DNA from: Opitutaceae bacterium
Lineage (GTDB): Bacteria; Verrucomicrobiota; Verrucomicrobiia; Opitutales; Opitutaceae
NCBI GenBank assembly: GCA_005787865.1
Contig: SXZN01000019.1
Coordinates: forward strand, 1-11,438
Length of the DNA: 11,438 nucleotides
Direction of reading: 5' to 3'
A program made the translations under genes and the position numbers. This document shows, piece after piece, positions 6,390-11,438 of the stretch. Positions within the stretch are counted from its first letter, which is position 1. Each line of letters opens with the position of its first letter. The notes beneath the pieces were generated by a model. That model searched no databases. It was not told the DNA's origin and saw nothing but the letters and a program-made list of their open reading frames with translations.

Positions 6390-6806
6390 CTAAGCATGAG
6401 CCGCTTCCACCTGCCCAACAAAATTATTGAGATCCAAGGTTGTCAGAAATGAATAGGTCACCCCTAACTTAAATTGAGCGACCGCGTCACCCTGTTCGGC
6501 CGCCACCCAGCATAGATCGACCATGATCGAATAATCCAAGGGGACCAGCCCAAAACGGTAGAGCATGCCTAAGTTAAAACCAGCCGACAGGTCGCCTTGC
6601 TTTGCTGCGGCGCGGTACCACTTGATCGCCGGCGGCAGATCTTTGGTAACCACTTCCCCCTGCGCATAAGCATAGCCGATACAGAGCTGAGCAGTGAGAT
6701 CGCCCTGTTCGCCCGCTTTAATCCGCGCCGACCAAACTTCAAGGCCAGAGGCTGCCCAGCCGATTGGCGTCATCAGTCCCAGCAACAGGATTATCTTACA
6801 CTGCAC
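6390..6806 (-). CDS. N-terminal fragment of the Sel1-repeat protein (signal peptide plus first repeats)
   Basis: This 138-residue stretch is the part translated before the amber codon. It starts at GTG 6806 and opens with a signal peptide (MQCKIILLLGLMTPIGWAA), so the product would be exported to the periplasm. Three Sel1 units can be followed: GDLTAQLCIGYAYAQG..., the unit around IKWYRAAAKQGDLSAGFNLG, and the unit around WVAAEQGDAVAQFKLGVTYS. Sel1 repeats are paired alpha helices that bind other proteins, often in envelope assembly or signalling. The start lies 61 bp after the stop of the upstream FG-GAP gene. If the truncated product is stable, it would be a three-repeat periplasmic protein without the C-terminal cap. 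Confidence 0.65.
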   Translation of the reverse strand: MQCKIILLLGLMTPIGWAASGLEVWSARIKAGEQGDLTAQLCIGYAYAQGEVVTKDLPPAIKWYRAAAKQGDLSAGFNLGMLYRFGLVPLDYSIMVDLCWVAAEQGDAVAQFKLGVTYSFLTTLDLNNFVGQVEAAHA

Positions 6807-6807
6807 C

Positions 6808-6830
6808 TGCTCATTATTGATCGCTGAGCA
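6808..6830 (-). promoter_or_regulatory. Perfect 6-bp dyad upstream of the Sel1 gene
   Basis: TGCTCA (6808-6813) and TGAGCA (6825-6830) form a perfect inverted repeat with an 11-nt spacer, ending 1 bp before the GTG start at 6806. It could be an operator half-site pair or a weak hairpin over the ribosome-binding region. It is short enough to be chance. Confidence 0.25.
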
Positions 6831-6867
6831 AAAATGTCAAACGAGGATCTCCTGCGCCAACGCCCCG

Positions 6868-9057
6868 CTAGAGAGTTGATAGATCGATTGTTAAATCACT
6901 AAACCGGACCCGCTCGACATGACGCAGCAGGTCACTTTTAGCCGGAAAATCTTTTTGGGTGATTTTAAATTCTTCGCCCATTTTAACAATCGCATAGGCC
7001 GACCGCGCTAAAGGATAGACTGCCACATCTTCCCCACCGCGACCATCGACCGTCGCATCAGGATCGCGGCTCTCACGAAATATAATATCATCACCCTCAA
7101 AGGTCCGAATGTTTTTACTCTGATTGCGCTGGGCTACTACCACCGGCTTGCGATAAATTTTGAGCACATCGAGTTCAGTCGCGATTGACGCTAAAATCAC
7201 CCGGGCCGGCAAACCTGGACCAGCTCCGGGCACCGAGGCGAAGGCTAAAAAATTCCAAAGCCCTTGCGCATTAGCGTAAGCAATAAAACGGCAAGGCTGA
7301 TTAAAAGTATAGGGATAGCGCTTGCTGAATAAATTCTGCACCTGCGTACTCCACTGATTAAATTCTGCACTCAGCGCCTGATATAAACGCCCGGTGCCAT
7401 CATTCAAGAGCACCTTCGATGCGTTAGTGATTGGTTGGGCGGAGTAATCCGGAATATTCGCCAAAAAATAAGTCGTAATACCACTGCGATCAATGGACCG
7501 GCGCTGCATCGAATAATCCACCTCTCCACCCACGGGGCTATACTCAGGATTGAGATCATCGGTGCGATCGGTAAAGCCTCGGCCGCCACCATCATTTTGC
7601 AAAAGCTGCAACATTGCGAGGCCCTCGGGCCACATGGAGGTGCTCGCCAGAATATCTAAATGACCATCTTGATTAAAATCATCGGTCCACACTCGCGGTA
7701 TATGCGTCACCCACTTTCCCCAATAACTACTCTTATTTTGATAAGCCATTCGCGCCGAAAAATACGGGAGTAATGGATCGCCCCGCGGGATTAATTGATC
7801 CGTCGTCCAATCAAATAATCTGATGCTAAAAAAATTCCGGTCATGCTTGGTCACATCGGCATAATCCTGGGCCGTATAGTTCAAGGGTGCACTATCCCCC
7901 ACGACCAGCACGGTTGATCCGTTGCCCACAAGATCCGCTGCCGTGGCACTCATGCCCCCACCCGGAACCACTAATTCATGCGGCGTAATTAAACCAGCTG
8001 GGGTCCAAGTATAATAAGGATTACGCAGGGCGGGAGGAAACATACCCCGAAATGGAAAAGCAGTTCCAAAGGACATGGTGACGATCGTCGGCTTGCCTCG
8101 GCGGGTGACTAACTGGGCATCGTGCGCTATCACCTGATCCGCGATCGACCCGCGACGAAAATGTTGGGGGCCTTCGCTCAGTAAAACTGTGCTTGGTTTG
8201 GCAATGAAAGGACTCTCATTATGGGCGAGGAAAACCAAATCCTCGAGGTTGTCTTGATTCAGATCGGTCACGATGAGCGTGTTACCGCCATTCGTCCGTT
8301 GTGAATCCACATATCTATCCGTGGCTATCCGCAAATGCCCATCGGTCGTTTGATCAAGCAGGATAATATCGATCGGCATCGTATCTGCCCCCGCGGGATT
8401 CTTCTCCCAATCCACCCCGCTGTAGGCCCAGGCCGTCAGCGCAATGCCCTCGCTGCGCGCGGCACCAAGCGGCAACACCGCATAGCCAGCAATAATCGGC
8501 GAAGCGGGATGATCGCTCGGTGTCGACACTGCCACTGGGCTCCAGAGGCCTAGGATATTAATTTTATCACTCACATCCGTCGGAATCACACTGATTGTTT
8601 TTACCTTAAGCCGCAGAGCGGTAGCGGCAGAAGCTTGCGCTGGATCCATCGCGGTCAGCCGCAGAATGATCGTCCCCCCATCACTCGCTGCCGGAGTCCC
8701 CGTGAGTACTCGGGTGAGCCGATCAAAAGTAAGCCAGCGCGGCAAAGGCTGCCCGTTATCCAAAGCCGCCGATAGAGTTAGTGGATCACCATCGGGATCA
8801 CTAAAAATATTCGCCGGAATAACGAAACGAAAAGCAGCACCTTCGCGCCCTTCTTGATCCTCGATCAGGTTAACGACCACGGGAGCGCGATTGCTGATCA
8901 CGGGACTTGTGGTCCGCGGCGCTGACTGGCTTTTTTGACAGCCACCTAACCCTAATAGCAACGCCAGGGCCGCACCGACGCATGCCAGATTAAGCCGTCG
9001 AACGCGATGAGCTGCACGCAGATTGATTAAAACCAACGTAGAACTATTTATGCTCAT
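6868..9057 (-). CDS. Large lipoprotein with cadherin-like, FG-GAP and RTX-like C-terminal regions
   Basis: The 729-residue protein begins with a long basic n-region (RAAHRVRR), a hydrophobic core and a lipobox, LGLGGC, with Cys40 as the probable lipidation site. Residues about 58-153 resemble a dystroglycan-type cadherin/putative-Ig domain (IFSDPDGDPLTLSA, LPRWLTFDRLTRVLTGTP). The middle is FG-GAP/VCBS propeller-like, with two calcium loops of the DxNxDxxxD type: Asp265-Asp273 (DLNQDNLED) and Asp460-Asp468 (DFNQDGHLD). The C-terminus (about 667-729) has DATVDGRGGEDVAVY and HVERVRFSDLTIDL, which resemble the end of RTX/serralysin-type secreted proteins. A surface adhesin or matrix protein is likely. 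The ATG overlaps the end of the upstream gene by 14 nt, suggesting translational coupling. The Sel1 gene follows 61 bp downstream on the same strand. Confidence 0.85.
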   Translation of the reverse strand: MSINSSTLVLINLRAAHRVRRLNLACVGAALALLLGLGGCQKSQSAPRTTSPVISNRAPVVVNLIEDQEGREGAAFRFVIPANIFSDPDGDPLTLSAALDNGQPLPRWLTFDRLTRVLTGTPAASDGGTIILRLTAMDPAQASAATALRLKVKTISVIPTDVSDKINILGLWSPVAVSTPSDHPASPIIAGYAVLPLGAARSEGIALTAWAYSGVDWEKNPAGADTMPIDIILLDQTTDGHLRIATDRYVDSQRTNGGNTLIVTDLNQDNLEDLVFLAHNESPFIAKPSTVLLSEGPQHFRRGSIADQVIAHDAQLVTRRGKPTIVTMSFGTAFPFRGMFPPALRNPYYTWTPAGLITPHELVVPGGGMSATAADLVGNGSTVLVVGDSAPLNYTAQDYADVTKHDRNFFSIRLFDWTTDQLIPRGDPLLPYFSARMAYQNKSSYWGKWVTHIPRVWTDDFNQDGHLDILASTSMWPEGLAMLQLLQNDGGGRGFTDRTDDLNPEYSPVGGEVDYSMQRRSIDRSGITTYFLANIPDYSAQPITNASKVLLNDGTGRLYQALSAEFNQWSTQVQNLFSKRYPYTFNQPCRFIAYANAQGLWNFLAFASVPGAGPGLPARVILASIATELDVLKIYRKPVVVAQRNQSKNIRTFEGDDIIFRESRDPDATVDGRGGEDVAVYPLARSAYAIVKMGEEFKITQKDFPAKSDLLRHVERVRFSDLTIDLSTL

Positions 9058-9634
9058 GCAGAACCGTATCCACCGCGAGCCCCGCGGCTAAGAGCAGTAA
9101 ATTGATGGTCGGATCAGGCGCACCGTTGATGCGAATCAAGTAATTATCAGCGCCGGTAAAAAGCTCCTGCCCGAGCCCGGTCCATTTCTTGGTGATAATA
9201 CCCAGCTCAGTGTCACCGCTGAGAAAGCGAAAATTCCACCCCGACCAATCCCCTTTCACCGTCGCAATCTCCTGCCCGTCCGCAGAGCAAACCTGGAAAG
9301 CACTTCTAAAGAATCCGAATTTTGATTTGAGCCAACCCAAGGACTGACCCTGCGCATCCCTGATTTCTACCTTAGCCCGAAAGAACATAAAACTCCCGCG
9401 GCGCATTGAAAAAAGCAACTGCTGGTTCGCGGGCCCGACCCCAGCATAAACCGCAATTTGCGTCGGCATGATATTCTTACCGATCAACGGGCGCAGATAC
9501 TTAACCCAACGACTAATCTCTTCTCTAGCCTCCCCTATTTTCGTTTTCGAATCTGGGTCTAAAATATCATAGACATCACTTAATTTGAGCAGCCCGACTT
9601 TTTCGCGAACTAAGTATTGTTGGCGGTTGAGCAT
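9044..9634 (-). CDS. Phospholipid scramblase / LURP-one-related (LOR) family protein
   Basis: From the ATG at 9634 the protein has 196 residues, a normal length for bacterial LOR proteins, and begins at the family's usual point: MLNRQQYLVREKVGLLKLSDVYDILDP. Later parts also fit: RGSFMFFRAKVEIRDAQGQSLGWLK (paired strands), LGIITKKWTGLGQELFTGADNYLIRI (the scramblase-like KxWxG...EFTDADxF block) and a hydrophobic C-terminal helix, INLLLLAAGLAVDTVL. The family forms a beta-barrel around a buried helix; the role in bacteria is mostly unknown. The frame stays open to TTG 9724, and a GGAGG at 9727-9731 (coding strand) could serve TTG 9715 with 11-nt spacing, but the extra ~28 residues look unlike the family, so I prefer the ATG. 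The stop overlaps the lipoprotein start by 14 nt, linking the two in one operon. Confidence 0.82.
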   Translation of the reverse strand: MLNRQQYLVREKVGLLKLSDVYDILDPDSKTKIGEAREEISRWVKYLRPLIGKNIMPTQIAVYAGVGPANQQLLFSMRRGSFMFFRAKVEIRDAQGQSLGWLKSKFGFFRSAFQVCSADGQEIATVKGDWSGWNFRFLSGDTELGIITKKWTGLGQELFTGADNYLIRINGAPDPTINLLLLAAGLAVDTVLHEHK

Positions 9635-9832
9635 CAAAGAGGTACTGATCGAAAGCGGCTCACTATGAACTGACCATCTTAAATTTCGGCCACCAGCAGC
9701 CACGGCCACCGCCAAGAAACCCAAGACCTCCGGATAATGTGTGACATATTTCCCACTCAGCTAGCCTGAAAATAGCTTCCGCGTTGCCAGTGATACCTTC
9801 CCGCGTTTCATTGACAGCCACTTTTCTAATCC
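9635..9832. other. Divergent intergenic region between the minus-strand operon and the large plus-strand gene
   Basis: Both flanking genes point outward, so promoters for each must lie here or overlap the flanks. A TTGACA at 9811-9816 has no -10 partner before the ATG at 9833. No convincing promoter pair, dyad or riboswitch was seen. Confidence 0.4.
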
Positions 9833-11438
9833 ATGCCTGCGCACCCCCAGAAGCTTACCCCGATTCCCGACCCCGCTGATCCGCAACTGTTGGCGTACCT
9901 TAATCTCAAGCTACACGAGATTGGCCAGCCCAGCGTGACCCTCCCAGCGGGCGATGGACTTTCCAGTTTAGTAGACCATTTCCTCACGCTCAGCCGCGAA
10001 AAAGACCGCGCGCTGACCCGTCACCTTTGCCCCGTTGACCAGCGCATTCAGGATTTTATTACCGACTATCTTCAAGGGACTGACCTCACTCCGCGCCTGC
10101 CGGCTACGACCCTGGTGCTCGATCGCCCCGGCCTAGCGCGCGCGTTGTCGCTGCCGCCTGGGTGTGATGAACATCATAGCAGCATTCTAGCCTCGGTGCG
10201 CGTGCGCCAAGGCCTCCTGCACAATCCCCGCAGCGATCGCCGCACCACTTCCGGAATTTTCCACGTCGCGGAGGGCGGCCTGCCTATTCCTGATGATAAA
10301 AAAGCGGTGCCCGCGGCCGTCTTTGGTCGGCTGCTGGCTCACGCGCTCAACCCGCCAGCCGAACTGCTCCGCCTCCCTTTTACCGCCGGCGCGCCCAAAC
10401 CGGCCGAGTGCTTCGTTTCGCTCCACCTCCGCCCCGTCGTCGTGCCAGCCGTACCCGGTTTCAGCCCAGTGCGGGCGATGGAAACACGTTTCTTTGTCCC
10501 GGGCGCGCTCGTCGCTAATTTGGATTTCATTGAAAGTATTTTTGGTAACGCGGGTGATCCCCATCTCCCAGAAAATGACGCCGGCCTCGATCCCGCCCAC
10601 TGGACCGGCCACACCGGCTGCATTATCCTAGCGACGCACCTGAACAACTTAACTAAACGCGAGCTCGGTCTTCCCGCTCACGCCGATGCGACCGAGCGGC
10701 AACGCCGCGATGGCATGTGCTGGCTTCAGCCCGATGAGCTCTACAACGATGGCGGCGCCTTCAAACTTACGGCCCGCACGGCCGGGGGCGTCATTGTCAC
10801 TTTCATCTCGGATAATTATTTTGGCTACTGCAAGAAAGAGGTAAAAACCCAGTTGACTTTTGCGGCTAACTTACTGGGTAGCGCCGAAGAAGAACACGCC
10901 GGTGGCGCCATTGTTTTTCCCAGTTACGATCAAGGTGAAAACTTTCAGCTCAACCCCAACCTGCCCGAGGTAAACCACACCTTAGCCGAAGCGCTCGTGC
11001 TCCTTGGCGACCGCGCAGAACTTCAGCCTGGTGGCTGGGCCCGCGATCAAGTCTTCTCTAATATTTTTTACGTCCCCGCTGACGCCCGCTTCGATTTGCG
11101 CACTCAAATAATCAGCTGGCATGACGCCGCTGCTAGCGCTCAGAGCATCAAGCTTTTGCCCGGCTTTACCTACGTGCTCCCCTCGGGCTATAAGGTCGAA
11201 ATGTTTAAACCCGAAGCCAGCCGACGCTGGCTGTTGCGCGGTACGGCCGCGGAAGGCCTCCTCTGTCACAAACCGTGCACCGTCTCGGGCGGCGGCAAAT
11301 CAGAAATCTCCAAGCCCATCGCGGATGCCATGTTCACCGGCCCGGTATTCGTCAGCGACCTCGCTCACGATCTCGACGTCGTCGAAACCATCCTGCAACG
11401 CGACTATACGAAACGCTTCCGCAATCCCCTCCACAACG
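9833..11438 (+). CDS. Very large enzyme, probable PPi-type phosphoenolpyruvate carboxykinase, 3'-truncated by window edge
   Basis: The frame is open from ATG 9833 to the window end (535 complete codons, no stop), so this is only the N-terminal part. Highly conserved-looking blocks are DRRTTSGIFHVAEGGLPIPDD (135-155), FGNAGDPHLPENDA (237-250), ATERQRRDGMCW (286-297), DNYFGYCKKEVKTQ (327-340), GSAEEEHAGGA (349-359) and GGGKSEISKP (486-495), the last resembling a phosphate-binding loop. I recognise these as the ~1,100-residue PPi-dependent PEPCK family (EC 4.1.1.38), which interconverts oxaloacetate plus diphosphate with PEP plus phosphate and CO2 in the cytosol. The match is from memory, not a search; otherwise it is a conserved large protein of unknown function. 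It has no signal peptide and no Shine-Dalgarno. It is transcribed divergently from the scramblase-like gene and looks monocistronic here. Confidence 0.7.
   Translation, partial: MPAHPQKLTPIPDPADPQLLAYLNLKLHEIGQPSVTLPAGDGLSSLVDHFLTLSREKDRALTRHLCPVDQRIQDFITDYLQGTDLTPRLPATTLVLDRPGLARALSLPPGCDEHHSSILASVRVRQGLLHNPRSDRRTTSGIFHVAEGGLPIPDDKKAVPAAVFGRLLAHALNPPAELLRLPFTAGAPKPAECFVSLHLRPVVVPAVPGFSPVRAMETRFFVPGALVANLDFIESIFGNAGDPHLPENDAGLDPAHWTGHTGCIILATHLNNLTKRELGLPAHADATERQRRDGMCWLQPDELYNDGGAFKLTARTAGGVIVTFISDNYFGYCKKEVKTQLTFAANLLGSAEEEHAGGAIVFPSYDQGENFQLNPNLPEVNHTLAEALVLLGDRAELQPGGWARDQVFSNIFYVPADARFDLRTQIISWHDAAASAQSIKLLPGFTYVLPSGYKVEMFKPEASRRWLLRGTAAEGLLCHKPCTVSGGGKSEISKPIADAMFTGPVFVSDLAHDLDVVETILQRDYTKRFRNPLHN

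Larger units (their letters stand above)
5784..6806 (-). pseudogene. Exported Sel1-repeat protein interrupted by one in-frame amber codon
   Basis: Two open stretches (6806-6390 and 6389-5784) are in the same frame and separated only by TAG at 6392-6390. Read through, the protein has about 340 codons and a continuous Sel1 solenoid; the stop falls within a repeat, between VEAAHA and ALVWLQKAAG, where an EALxW-type helix continues. The second part has no good start: its first candidate is a TTG (6377) already past the ALVW helix. TAG also ends at least five other genes here (3408, 4968, 5784, 6868, 9044), so genome-wide amber recoding is unlikely. This is best explained as a recent nonsense mutation; a CAG or GAG to TAG change would be enough. 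A sequencing error remains possible. Confidence 0.75.

Noticed and set aside
6390..6392. Amber codon as a recoded sense codon (e.g. pyrrolysine)
   Set aside because: TAG ends at least five other genes in the window, and no PYLIS-like structure or amber-decoding gene was seen.
9635..9724. N-terminal extension of the scramblase-like protein to TTG 9724
   Set aside because: The extra 30 residues do not resemble the family N-terminus, the GGAGG is only 2 nt from that TTG, and the internal ATG gives the expected length.
9811..9816. TTGACA as a -35 box for the large plus-strand gene
   Set aside because: A 17-bp spacing would put the -10 inside the coding sequence and nothing resembling TATAAT is there.
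10187..10612. 141-codon antisense open frame (-) over the large plus-strand gene
   Set aside because: The opposite strand carries an uninterrupted 535-codon frame with conserved blocks; this frame is low-complexity Arg/Gly-rich.

Overview
The window looks like chromosomal DNA of a GC-rich, free-living bacterium, most plausibly a Verrucomicrobiota/Planctomycetota-type lineage. This is an inference from gene content (kelch, phytanoyl-CoA dioxygenase, FGE-like and Gfo/Idh/MocA genes side by side; FG-GAP lipoprotein; Sel1 and TM2 proteins) and from the scarcity of Shine-Dalgarno sites. No rRNA, tRNA, CRISPR array, integrase or insertion sequence was seen.

Region 1 (positions 2-4428, + strand) is a probable five-gene operon with gaps of 39-95 bp: a 5'-truncated kelch beta-propeller protein, a phytanoyl-CoA dioxygenase-like Fe(II)/2-oxoglutarate oxygenase, an FGE/SUMF1-fold protein, a Gfo/Idh/MocA oxidoreductase of the type often found in nonulosonate/LPS sugar clusters, and an exported RbsB-like sugar-binding protein. 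It reads as a sugar uptake and modification module whose permease and ATPase are not in view. Two of its enzymes keep the family fold signatures but lack the classical catalytic residues: the FGE-like protein has no Cys-x4-Cys pair, and the oxidoreductase has Val and Gln where the Lys and His are expected.

Region 2 (4531-4968, +) is a short BLUF blue-light sensor with all key flavin-pocket residues. Its GTG start codon lies inside a 10-bp hairpin.

Region 3 (5135-9634, - strand) is a probable envelope operon, in transcription order: a scramblase/LURP-one-like protein; a large lipoprotein with cadherin-like, FG-GAP and RTX-like parts (14-nt overlap with the previous gene); an exported Sel1-repeat protein cut in two by a single in-frame amber codon; and a DUF2752-TM2 fusion whose seam is an 8-A homopolymer. 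The Sel1 break and the homopolymer seam suggest decay or phase-variable-like states in this operon.

Region 4 (9833-end, +) is divergently transcribed. It is the first ~535 codons of a very large protein that I take to be a PPi-type phosphoenolpyruvate carboxykinase, cut by the window edge.

All calls rest on reading motifs by eye; no database search was possible.
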